From: Bacteroidia bacterium
Lineage (GTDB): Bacteria; Bacteroidota; Bacteroidia; Bacteroidales; Prolixibacteraceae
Direction: 5' to 3'
Length of the DNA stretch: 54,945 nucleotides
Assembly: GCA_026391295.1 (NCBI GenBank)
Contig: JAPLDS010000046.1
Coordinates: 1-54,945, forward strand
Numbering within the stretch: the first letter of the stretch is position 1; each line of letters starts with the position of its first letter. Positions 19,901 through 25,000 of this stretch are shown in pieces. Made by a program: the position numbers and the translations under genes. The notes under the pieces were generated by a model, which saw only the letters and a program-made list of their open reading frames with translations, was not told where the DNA came from and searched no databases.

Positions 19901-22023
19901 CCAGTGTAAGTCCAAGAATAGGCTGTTGCATTCGAAATGCTTGGAACATTGTAGGTGACAGCATTGTCTCCTTGGCAAACATTTAAGTTTCCGTTAACTC
20001 CACGTACGGAAAGATTTCCTGAAGTGGCATTGTTTGCAAAAGAGATTGTTATGCTGTTAGTGGTCCCGTTCGTAATTGTATGTCCTGTTCCTGAGTATGT
20101 CCATTCATATGATGTGGCATTCGCAACTACAGGGATACTATAGCTTACTGATGCTGCGCCAGGACATGGAGTGACTAACCCGGTTATTAATCCTGCCGCA
20201 ACCGGAAGTTGATTCACTGCGATGGCATAGTTCGCAGAGATAACCCCATCGCCGCAACTGTTATTCCCTTTTACAGTTAAATTACCCGCCGTTGCATTGG
20301 ATGCAAAAGTTATCGTTACGCTATTTGTGTTGCCTGTGATCGTTGCCCCTACACCTGAATAAGCCCAAGTATAGGTTGTTGCATTTGCGATGGCAGGAAC
20401 TGTGTAAGCGACGTTTGATTGTCCTTGACAAACAGTTGCTGTTCCATTTATTAATCCAGCCGCTGCTGGAAGTTGAGAGATGTTGATTACTTTATTTGCC
20501 GATACAACACCTAACCCACATGCATTTTTCCCTTTAACAGTTAAATTACCACTAGTGGCAGTCGCTGTAAAATCTATGGTAGGAGTCGCTGTTGTTCCTA
20601 CAATGGTTGCTCCAGTGCCGGAATAAGACCATTCATAGGTAGTTGCACTTGCAATAGCTGGCACAGAATAGGCATTGCCTGTTGATCCTTGACATGGAGT
20701 TGCACCACCCAAAATAACACCAGCATCTGCTGGTAGTGGGTTTATTGTAATTGGATAAATAGCTGAGAAGGCTCCATTGCCACAGCTGTTCACTCCGCGG
20801 ACTGTAAGATTTCCCGCTGAAGCATTGCTTGCAAAGGTGATTAAAATACTGTTTGCAGTCGCGTTGGTAATGGTTACACCAGTGCCTGAATAGGCCCATT
20901 CATAAGATGTAGCATTTGTAACTACAGGTATCGTATATCCAACTAAAGTCTGACCTTGGCATATGGTTGCAGTACCCGTGATTGTTCCAGCAGCAATTGG
21001 AAGTTGATCAACTGCGATTGGGTAATTTGGGGAGATAATTCCATCTCCACATGAATTATTCCCTTTGACAGTTAAATCTCCAGCTGTTGCATTGGATGCA
21101 AAAGTTATCGTTACGCTATTTGAATTCCCAGTAATGGTAGCTCCTGTTCCAGTATAATTCCAAGTATAAGTTGAAGCACTTGCTATAACCGGTACAGTGT
21201 ATGTAATGGCTGACTGTCCCTGACATACTGTTGCTGTTCCATTTATTACTCCAGCAGCTGCTGGGAGAGGAGAAATTGTGATTGTTTTATTCGCCGATAC
21301 AACACCCAAGCCACAAGCATTTTTCCCTTTAACGGTTAAATTGCCACTAGTCGTCGATGCACTGAAATTTATGGTTGGAGTTGATGTTGTTCCTACAATG
21401 GTTGCACCTGTTCCTGAATAAGCCCATTCATAGGTAGTGGCACTAGCAATAGCAGGTACCGAATAGGCATTGCCATTTGATCCTTGACATGGAGTTGAAG
21501 CACCTAAAATAATTCCGGCATCAGCAGGTAGCGGATTTATGGTAATTGGATAAGCTGAAGAGAATGTTCCATTACCACAACTGTTCACCCCACGAACTGC
21601 AAGGCTTCCTGCTGAAGCATTGCTTGCAAAGGTGATCAAGATGCTATTTGTAGTCGCATTGGTAATAGTTACTCCAGTTCCTGAATAGGTCCACTCATAA
21701 GATGTAGCATTTGTAACCACAGGTATCGTATACCCTACTAGGGTCTGACCTTGACATATGTTTGCAGTACCTGTTATTGTTCCAGCAGCAATTGGAAGCG
21801 GATTGACGGTGATCGCATAGTCAGCAGAGATAGTCCCCTCACCACAAACATTTGTCCCTTTTACAGTTAAATTACCCGCAGTTGCATTGGCTGCGAAAGT
21901 GATCGTGATATTGTTTGTTGCTCCAGTAATAGTCGCTCCAGTACCGGAATAAGCCCAGGTATACGAAGTGGCACTTGCAATTGCAGGAACAGTATACGCC
22001 ACAGGCGATTGACCTTGACACAC
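1627..22023 (-). CDS. Giant SprB-like adhesin, C-terminal frame (repeats plus type IX sorting domain)
   Basis: The open frame encodes 6,798 residues, but its apparent GTG start at 22023 is an ordinary valine inside a repeat (VCQGQ) and is not a credible start; the frame stays open and homologous back to about 22200, where it joins the upstream frame after one missing base. Contents in order: the last ~12 A-type modules, about 35 B-type modules (NAG...ICEG...WTTSGTGTF...YTPSAAD...VTLTLTA...PC), two A-like modules, six C-type modules (LTS...FTWTRA..GI.N.....NETL.NTT), further mixed Ig/PKD-like modules, ten modules with WYD....G...PTLNTVGT.TYYAEA, two SprB-like repeats (C.G..TGS......GTAPYTYQW) near 2220-2650, and a final ~90-residue CHU_C/gliding-type sorting domain starting MFTPNGDGINDKFEI. 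This end shows the protein is meant for type IX export and surface attachment. Confidence 0.85.
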   Translation of the reverse strand: MCQGQSPVAYTVPAIASATSYTWAYSGTGATITGATNNITITFAANATAGNLTVKGTNVCGEGTISADYAITVNPLPIAAGTITGTANICQGQTLVGYTIPVVTNATSYEWTYSGTGVTITNATTNSILITFASNASAGSLAVRGVNSCGNGTFSSAYPITINPLPADAGIILGASTPCQGSNGNAYSVPAIASATTYEWAYSGTGATIVGTTSTPTINFSASTTSGNLTVKGKNACGLGVVSANKTITISPLPAAAGVINGTATVCQGQSAITYTVPVIASASTYTWNYTGTGATITGNSNSVTITFASNATAGDLTVKGNNSCGDGIISPNYPIAVDQLPIAAGTITGTATICQGQTLVGYTIPVVTNATSYEWAYSGTGVTITNATANSILITFASNASAGNLTVRGVNSCGNGAFSAIYPITINPLPADAGVILGGATPCQGSTGNAYSVPAIASATTYEWSYSGTGATIVGTTATPTIDFTATATSGNLTVKGKNACGLGVVSANKVINISQLPAAAGLINGTATVCQGQSNVAYTVPAIANATTYTWAYSGVGATITGNTNSVTITFASNATAGNLTVKGNNSCGDGVISANYAIAVNQLPVAAGLITGLVTPCPGAASVSYSIPVVANATSYEWTYSGTGHTITNGTTNSITISFANNATSGNLSVRGVNGNLNVCQGDNAVTYNVPSISNATAYSWTYTGTGVTFVNATTNSISINFAANATSGNLTVKGVNSCGNGVSSVNFPISVNTTPTAAGTITGTATVCQGTNNVTYNLPAIANASSYSWSYTGTGATITNGTTNNITIAFSTVATSGSLTARGVNDCGNGALSANYVITVNPTPSAPLAIVGTSTICQGSVANVYSVPVIANAASYVWTYTGTGHTISNGNTNSITIDFSSAATSGFLSVVGTNSCGTGPASVAVPINITPLPDNAPPIVGTNLVCQSQSGVIYSVTDIQNATTYAWNLPAGATIVSGANTKSITVDFSGVAISGNITVRGDNSCGSGTTASYLVTVTPKPVANAGIDAKICVGGTFTNPDATATNNASVLWTRNGDGVFSNPAVLRPTYTPGLNDIINGTVVLTLTANGNAPCSTPTSDLLTLTIVAPPTANAGIDGAICEGSTYTIGASASATQYSTITWTKTVGSGTLVGANTMTPTYTPSAADVAFGSVTLKLTAKTNTPCAVDAVDEMQIFITKAPTSFAGTPDAICGIVPYTLAGTATNAASIIWTHNGTGTLNNATTLTPTYTPSLTDLANGSVTFTLKVNGNGICAPATSTVVLTTNQIPIISAGVDGSICNGPTTIAAGATALHFNTITWSSNGDGGFADTHALHPIYTPGPNDLIGGVVTFTLTATPMAPCVGNITDQAIYQVHNLTSDAGGNETICATTGINYTLIRANATGYTSIAWTTSGTGLFSNISVENPVYTPSATDINNGGVILTMTARNAPCPDVSSAMTLTLVSPPISNAGTNGNVCEGSNFTVTTATAPHAASVLWTKSGTGTLLNANTLTPTYTPTAADVAVGSVTLTLRAVAQGPCNTDAISQMILTVTGLPTANAGTAATICEGETYTISTSAATHYSTVNWSGGDGTFAGANTLFPTYTPGTNDKILGHATLTMTVNGQGPCATTATSQMLLTIVQNPIISAGVSPYSICAGSTFACSASTALYAQTLAWSTSGTGTFSPNATSLHPVYNPSVADVANGAVTLTLTGTSFGTCAHTTSANIILNIIPIPTANAGPAATICETDTYQLLGAAAAHQATITWTTSGNGTFNNANLQNPIYTPGAVDKAAGTANLTMTVKGIAPCLNVVASTMALTVTKMPVVDAGPATVSICEGNTYTTTLATVLNADLTIPSSHVWTNDGKFGVFSNANALSTTYTPSAVEIAAGTVTLTLSSTAQGACAGVVTDQIVITIIKKPVVNAGPNIDICEGPNTITGATFQNNLGLLWTTSGTGTFNFNNVPSPIYTPSPADILAGAVTLTLTASPNAPCGSSVSSSRVITIHPNPTAFAGNPGTICAGTNYTINDATATNYSALLWTSTTGGTFANETTINPTYTPSAFDIATGTVTLKLTANSITPCGTNAVSTQVLTIQPVPIVLAGGPLSICAGSTVVTSGASVTNGSNTIWTTSGTGTFLNALQPITTYTPSALDVANGGVDLILTTTRLTPCAGNVAATRHLTIIPVATAYAGANAAICKTATYPVAGATATHYSSLLWTSTGTGTFTGNGTLNPIYFPSPADIVAGSVNLTLAAKPNAPCIADITSSMLLTIAPIADAFAGVDGSVCENGVYIIADATAHNYDLTPAKIIWSTNGTGTFANGNTLAPTYTPSAGDATLGTVILTLKVASLAPCVTDVTSTQTLTITKLPVVNAGAAGISCGISPYQIIGATQTNAVSVLWTTSGTGLFSNATLLNPIYTPSAADLVAGSVTLKLSGISGPGCATNPFSTRVITLVKPVTAFAGADANVCANGSYTINDATAPNAASVNWTSTGSGTLTGGGTLTPTYVPVPGETGKVTLTLTVTANAPCTNATDQIELTIVQKPVVNAGPNSTICVGTNFAIAAATATNSASVHWTSSGTGLFSNSNILLPSYTPSAADITAGFVTITLTAQPLTPCTGAVSSSFILTFIPAPTANAGLNQTICANQTYAVVGASVTNAPLTNWTTSGDGGFSDNSLAPTYTPGPNDIALGSAVLTLHATGNAPCGAVTASMTLTILHAPTVNAGIDGAICQGSPTTFTGATAQYFSSLLWITTGAGTFTNVTTLTPTYTPLAGETGSITFTLIVNPNAPCVGQVTDSKVVVIQAAPTADAGVDATICEGSTYTINGATATNYQNVTWTILFGNGTITGNGTLAPTYNPSAADVTAGTVILRLTATGIGSCSTPATSDMTIHLIAAPKADAGVPTATICKGGSYTVSGASVSHMASYNWVSTGGSGTLSNANTLTPTYTAAAGETGPITLTLTATPNAPCLGNATDQVIITLVPPPTADAGADDTLCEGLAKTLTGTVTNNSSYFWTSNGSGTWTNLNTLNPTYTPSAADVTAGSVSITLTSVANNPCAINAVDLMILTLVPKPIINAGVDATICSTSGYALSTSSASRYSNLTWSSLGGDGTFSNLGALHPTYVPGPADIALGHVILTLTGAPNAPCLTSVADQMTLTINDVPTANAGVDVTICNSAYTLTGATATHQSSVLWSIKTGSGTLTNANSLTPSYTPSVGDIALGAVTLKLTVTGNLPCAAQAVDEIVLNITPAATANAGAGSTICVGESYAITGATSTNFNTLQWTHNGNGTITNATGLNPTYNSNVLDGPLGHVTLTLTATSKSPCATNATSTVDIQITPTPIVNAGPAAIVCSNTYTISGASATNTASVNWTSAGTGTFDNNTILNPTYTPSAAEINAGVALLTLHGLAKAPCTGEATSAVSLTLQPATTANAGLDATICSGDNYVLSGSSALNAISYKWTLVSGTGTFSSSTALHPTYFPSVTDRNSGTVTLKLTATGPLPCSNSASDVIVITISPNATANAGLAASVCEGNTYSLGSASAANYSTLNWVSSGTGIFSNTGIEHPIYTPSAADIASGSVTLTLNAVGIGTCATMASSQMLLTINHKPAVNAGLNGQVCAGSSYAIASATATDAANVYWTTSGTGTYLNGTSLTPTYQPSVGDITAGAVTLTLHAVAQASCVGEVTDNLVLTVLPAATSNPGANATICSTGTYTLTNALATNYASLLWKTSGSGTFSNNTLLTPVYTPSANDKLAGSVTLSLEVTGIAPCPGVVTNSMVLTLAPLPVISAGSDGTACLTTYQVTGATAANANVLTWSTTGTGTFTNGNTLSPIYTPSVLDMNTGSVHLILSATSNAPCTTTVADEMILNLPAFPTANAGVNGNVCQGSSYQLVGGSAANYASISWASSGSGTFTNGNTLTPNYTPSFGDIAAGTVTLTMTAHGIAPCNTTASSSINLTILKSATANAGLPSTICEGSTYTISGAAATNYSTLLWASSGTGSFSAINSLTPTYTPSAADITAGTVNLTLTAYSNSPCLTAVTAVKVLNITPAVTANAGVDAATCYPAAYNIVGAQATNYSSIHWTSNGSGTLADANTLTPTYFPSLADKALGNIILTLSATGISPCNGTVTDVMTLHIDSSPNAAGIITGSVAAVCAGQTGVTYSVAPITGATGYFWSLPLGATITSGTNTNVITVDYSNSAKSGNVSVAGTNTCGNGVASPNFAVTITDLPAAASAITGLQTVCQGSSTTYSIPAVLNAVNYLWTLPSGVSITSAANTNTITVNYSLNAVSGAITVQGVNSCGNGTASSLAITVNPNPVLTSTLNPPAICSNNIFNYTPLGTPTGLTFAWSRAAVAGISNLAQTGTGNPNETLINTTTVPRNVTYVYSVTANGCTSATTYAVVVVVNPVAMLSSSLTPTIGCNMPFTYTATSATPGAAFTWTRAAVIGITNAAAAGTGNVNETLINTTSAPINVTYSYTTTANGCPPNTESVVVSVNPVPVLTSPLTAISVCTNTPFTYTPASTTAGATFGWTRAAVAGVTNGTAAGTGDINETLVNTTTAPITVSYIYTVSVNGCANPTTFTLPVIVKPSATLTSALTDNICSGLALNYIPLSNVAGTTFTWTRAQTAGISNAANNGTGVINEALVNTTQNAINVTYAMKLTANGCPNTQNIVITIDPPTPVLSSLLITNPICNNSLVNYNPTSVTVGATFNWSRSAVVGISNAPATGANNPNEILVNTTSSVINVPYVYTLASTNGCSNTQTVIVPVNPSPVLTSLAIASNICSNETFSYSPLSSTTGAAFTWTRAIVAGITQGAANGVGSISEVLTNTTLVPIQVTYIYTLSINGCPNATTFSVKTTVNPLPSAPAITPAGTTAICVGSSATLSAPAGYTYIWSNGATTQTTSINTAGNYTVSVIDANGCHSPSSAVAAITITPLATVSAGADATVCEGSSFIVPPGAFTSNYSARVWTSSGNGTFIGTSTLTPIYTPSPTDVLNGSVVLTLTADNQSPCLGNVHDNMTLTIQPAPKANAGADKTVCYPNTIQINGSATSSTSVHWTATGAGVLLDANTLNPTYHPDVADIGNNVTLTLTVNGTSPCAVPVSDIMMLHVDAYPGNPGAIAGLTTICTGVPTTYSVAPIANATGYTWTLPTGTTVVSGANSNIITVIFNGSALPGNVSVYGTNNCGNGVVSSLAVTVNAIPANPGSISGSNLVCQGTTGTVFAVTPVVGATSYTWTVPAGATISSVPPLGNSITVDFAANAANGNVTVFASNACGNGPLATKGLTLNARPPAQVISTLGGATTICEGTSVALVGATAGYNYLWTPGGSTSMNNSVSVSGNYSVVVTSPLTGCSSDPSNTIAITVNPAPAAPTSTGFINFCWDGSAALPTLNANTVTTVSGGTSLIWFDAPTGGNTVVTPSLNTVGTVTYYAEAQNNVTHCPSITRTPVILTISEYPATPVKGNNQTSCESSPITTLTATTLTAPPAGTTIYWYLNPTGGLPVSPTLSTVGTKTFYAEANNGTCVSSARSAGVVLTINPAPLAPVTGGDQTQCVNVAPPIQTLTATVTLPAGLPAGSTLVNSVQWYDKSVNGNLVANPTLNALGTVTYYAETKNYLTNCVSLTRTAVKLSIIAHPVAPIIAGNIIECEKSPLQTLTATATVPSGSTVKWYDQAVNGVIVTPTLNSTGSKTIYAETDNGVCTSLTRTAVTLTINPAPAVPVSKGNKTSCYNAGMTPLVPEVDVPPANVRIDYYDVATGGSPVIPTPLNTEGTATYYAEAVNTITGCKSMSRSAAIVLVITPKPAPPVAGPDIIQCVVNPIQKLTATATVEINATLVWYDALTGGSVVADPSLNSVGSKTFYAGAKIGDCESTRVPVKLKIDPAPSTPVPNVILPKCEPQSLLATATPIPGAALFYYTTPTGGAPVDNAWNTVGTATFYAEAVDNTTGCISINRSAPIVLTINPTPKNPTSLGDIITCATTPIVSLNANNALVKETGITYTWFDATNNVISTPTLNKIGTKTYFAEASTSTCKSAARTAVTLTIKTTPAAPILNPTYNGKLVECENAAGIQTLDANNAIVANPSTTIKWFDAAVAGNEITPAKLNTIGTITYFAEAVDNITGCSSITRTQVDLTINQLPLAPVSSGPITACASPMLSDLNANNAITVAAGTKINWYDQVGALVTSPTLKTVGTTRTYFAEAVSLTSGCASATKTAVVLTINAIPVATITADNPNPCCEGSPLTLSGPAGMTTYSWTGPNGFTSSIVNPQIPKLSKAAGGVYTLDIVDANGCVSTGKYTVTITPAGFNGTYFDTYCVTDLPVTLSASPAGGTFSGGGVTGNTFTPATAGIGSYVINYTAPGGACPIAPLKIDVVGPPVVTTVNQTLVNCTSTINLTDPAITAGSTPGILFTYWTNAAGTNPLANPNAVGVAGTYYIKGSTPSGKCSTIAPIVIAPSDALGATLSKIAPTCEGSATGSMTANITKGTAPYTYQWNSTPAQTTATATALTAGVYSVIINDAGGCTITVTDTLKEIPSVKIIFSHKDIECFNDINGSAKIERVDSINGNPSDLSLYTFKWNTTPVQTTREALRLSHGYQIVTLTNKKGCAIRDSVLIAVTDTTPPTITSPPNINQIVTLVKGADPLISGVNSILVDLGKPIVWDNCGIRSVTNDAPDKFKIGVTSVIWTVTDFTGLTDTCTQIVTLKSWPEAPQMFTPNGDGINDKFEINGLDQFPKSQIYVYTRSGQMVYSSVEYKNDWDGGFTIQGWSKQQKVAPGVYYYILNLGTAIKKVQGFIYINY
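3360..5920 (-). repeat. Ig_7-like array, ten modules of ~85 residues
   Basis: Ten modules share P.xPv..G....C at the start, a WYD/WFD strand, PTLNTVGT and TYYAEA, and end in C.S.TRT.V.LTI. They resemble the Ig-like module often found near the C-terminus of gliding-type proteins. The array sits between the A/C modules and the SprB-like repeats plus sorting domain, so it would form the part nearest the cell surface if the C-terminus is the anchor. Confidence 0.78.
7440..9075 (-). repeat. C-type array, six PKD-like modules
   Basis: Six modules of about 90 residues open with PVLTS or a variant (LTSTLNPP, LSSSLTPT, LTSPLTAI, LTSALTD, LSSLLITN, LTSLAIAS). Each then has a first Cys, a FTWTRA/FAWSRA strand, a NETLINTT turn and an NGC cysteine near its end. 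They are unlike the A and B types and lie between A-like modules and further mixed modules. Confidence 0.8.
9610..18950 (-). repeat. B-type tandem array, about 35 modules of ~89 residues
   Basis: I count 35 successive modules opening with a NAG/DAG/SAG turn followed by ICEG or a variant, then WTTSGTGTF, a YTPSAADI...GxVTLTLTA strand pair and a second cysteine in xPC. The average spacing (about 267 bp) equals 89 codons. Modules are clearly related but more diverged than the A array, and I saw no larger repeating period. Such ~90-residue PKD/Ig-like modules are typical of Bacteroidota surface adhesins. Confidence 0.85.
18950..19978 (-). repeat. Four diverged A-type modules ending the first array
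   Basis: Four more A-type modules (starting at VCQGDNAV, VCQGTNNV, ICQGSVAN and VCQSQSGV) follow the ordered triplets, but they no longer keep the E-D-T cycle and are more diverged in sequence. The first is fused to the preceding E module with 26 residues missing at the joint. They form the border with the B-type array. Confidence 0.75.
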
Positions 22024-25000
22024 TGTTGCGGAACCAGTTATTAATCCAGCCGCAGTTGGAAGTGTAGAAACCGTAATTCCTTTAAGGGTAGATACAGTAC
22101 CTACTCCACATGCATTTCTTCCAGTAACAGTTAAGTTTCCGCTAGTTGCATTGGCAGCGAAGCTAATAGTTATGTTGGTTGAATTTCCACTTATTGTTGC
22201 CCAGTGCCAGAATAAACCCAGTCATACAAAGTAGCACCGGCAATCGTTGGTACTGAATAGGCATTTCCTGTCGAACCTTGACATACGCTTGCTGCACCTG
22301 CAATGACTCCGGCATCAGCTGGAAGGGATGTTATTGCTATTGGATAATTAGCCGAGAAGGTTCCATTACCACAACTGTTTACGCCTCGTACTGCTAGATT
22401 TCCAGCAGTGGCATTGTTTGCAAATGTGATTGATATACTGTTCGTCGTGCCGTTCGTAATTGTTGCTCCAGTACCTGAATAGGTCCACTCATAAGATGTT
22501 GCACTCGTAATAACAGGTATAGTATATGCCACGAGTGTCTGTCCCTGACAAACTGTTGAAGTTCCGGTTATTGTACCAGCAGCAACTGGAAGTGGATTGA
22601 CAATGATTGCATAGTCTCCAGAGATCGTACCCTCACCGCAAAGATTAATCCCTTTTACGGTTAAGTTTCCCCCTGTTGCATTGGCGGCATAAGTGATTGT
22701 AATACTATTCGAAGTCCCAGTAATTGTTGCCCCAGTACCTGAATAAGCCCAAGTATATGAAGTGGCACTTGCAATTGCAGGAACGGTATAAGCAACAGAT
22801 GATTGACCTTGACATACGGCCGCAGTGCCAGTTATTAATCCAGCTGCAGCAGGAAGTGAAGAGACTGTAATTCCTTTTACGGTTGATACAGTGCCTACTC
22901 CACAGGCATTTCTACCTGTAACGGTTAAATTACCACTCGTAGCTAATGAGGAGAAGTTAATTGATATGGTTGCTGAATTCCCACTTATTGTTGCTCCAGT
23001 ACCAGAATAAACCCAGTCATAAGATGTCGCACCTGCAATTGCAGGAATCGAATAGCTAATTCCAGTTTGTCCTTGACATGCAGTAGCTGATCCTACAATG
23101 ATACCCGCATCAGCAGGCAACTGCGAAATAGTGATCGGATAATTGGCAGAGAATGCGCCATTCCCACACCCGTTTACTCCTCGAACAGCAAGGTTTCCTG
23201 CAGTGGCATTATTTGCAAATGTGATTGATATACTATTTGTTGCACCATTGGTAATGGTTACGCCAGTTCCTGAATAAGTCCATTCGTAAGAGGTGGCATT
23301 CAAAATTACAGGAATAGTATAACCCACTAGGGTCTGTCCTTGACAAACATTGGCTGTTCCTGTTATTGTTCCAGCAGCAACTGGCGGTGGATTAACTGTA
23401 ATCGCATAGTTGGCAGAAATAGTTCCGTCTCCACAAGTATTCGTCCCTTTTACGGTTAGATTTCCCGCCGTTGCATTTGCTGCAAAAGTTATGGTTATAT
23501 TGTTTGTGGCTCCTGTGATAGTCGCTCCAGTACCTGAATAAGCCCAAGTATATGAAGTGGCATTTGCAATTACAGGAACTGTGTAAGCTAGTGTTGATTG
23601 ACTTTGACAAACGTTGGCTGATCCAGTAATTAATCCAGCAGCTCCAGGAAGCTGAGAAATAGTTATTGCTTTGTTCGCTGAAACAGTGCCGACCCCACAA
23701 GCATTTCTGCCTGTAACAGTCAAATTGCCATTTGTCGCCGAAGCAGAAAAACTTACTGTCACCGAAGCTGAAGTCCCTGTAATGGTAGCTCCCGTTCCAG
23801 AATAAGCCCAATCATAAGAGGTGGCATTTGCAACATCTGGAATCGTATATACAACCCCACTTTGTCCTTGGCAAGCAGTAGCTGAACCTCCAATTATACC
23901 AGCAGCAACCGGAAGTTGAGAGATGCTAATTGGATAATTAGCTGAGAACGTGCCATTGCCACAGCTATTTACTCCACGAACAGCAAGATTTCCAGCAGAG
24001 GCATTACTAGCAAATGTGATTGAAATACTATTTGTGGTGCTATTTGTAATGGTTACACCAGTTCCGGAATAGGTCCACTCATACGATGTTGCATTCGTAA
24101 TGACTGGAATTGTATAGGCTACTAATGTCTGCCCTTGACAAACTGTTCCCGTTCCTGTTATTGTTCCAGCAGCAATTGGAAGTGGATCAACTGTTATCGC
24201 GTAGGTCGCAGAAACAGAACCATCCCCACAAGCATTCGTCCCTTTTACAGTTAAATTTCCCGATGTTGCATTCGCTGCATAGGTTATCGTTACACTATTT
24301 GAAGTTCCCGTAATCGTTGCACCTGCGCCAGAATAAGCCCAGGTATAAGTAGTGGCATTTGTAATCACGGGTACAGTATAAGCTACTGTTGTTTGTCCTT
24401 GGCAAACTGTTGCTGTTCCAGTGATCAATCCTGGAGCTACAGGGAGAGGATTAATTGTGATCCCTTTATTTGCTGAAATAGTTCCTACGCCACATGCGTT
24501 TCTACCCGCAACCGTTAAATTGCCACTGGTCGCCGAGGCAGAGAAATTTATGGTTGGATTAACGGTGGTTCCAGTAATGGTAGCCCCCGTTCCAGAATAA
24601 GACCAGTCATAGGATGTTGCTCCTAACATCGCTGGAACAGTAAATGAAACACCATTCTGCCCTTGGCATACAGCAGCTGCACCTACAATAATACCGGCAT
24701 CAGCTGGTAAAGTAGACATGCTAATTGCGTAATTCGCAGAGAAGGTACCATTCCCACATCCATTTACACCTCGCACGGCAAGATTTCCTGCAGTGGCATT
24801 GCTAGCAAATGTGATTGATATATTATTTGTTGTGCCGTTAGTAATGGTTACCCCTGCTCCTGAATAGGTCCATTCATAAGAGGTAGCATTTGTGATCGCA
24901 GGAATAGCGTATGCAACTAAAGTCTGCCCTTGACAAACGGTTCCGGTTCCTGTGATTGTTCCTGCGGCAATTGGAAGTGGATTGACGATAATCGGATAAT

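Noticed and set aside
2297-20143. Many plus-strand open frames of 60-90 codons opposite the giant adhesin gene
   Set aside because: They are antisense shadows of the repetitive coding strand, show repeated hydrophobic Val/Pro/Thr composition mirroring the modules, and have no ribosome-binding sites or family resemblance.
22021-22023. GTG at 22023 as the start of a separate 6,798-residue protein
   Set aside because: The codon is the Val of a VCQGQ module motif; homologous sequence continues upstream in the same frame to the frameshift and there is no signal peptide.
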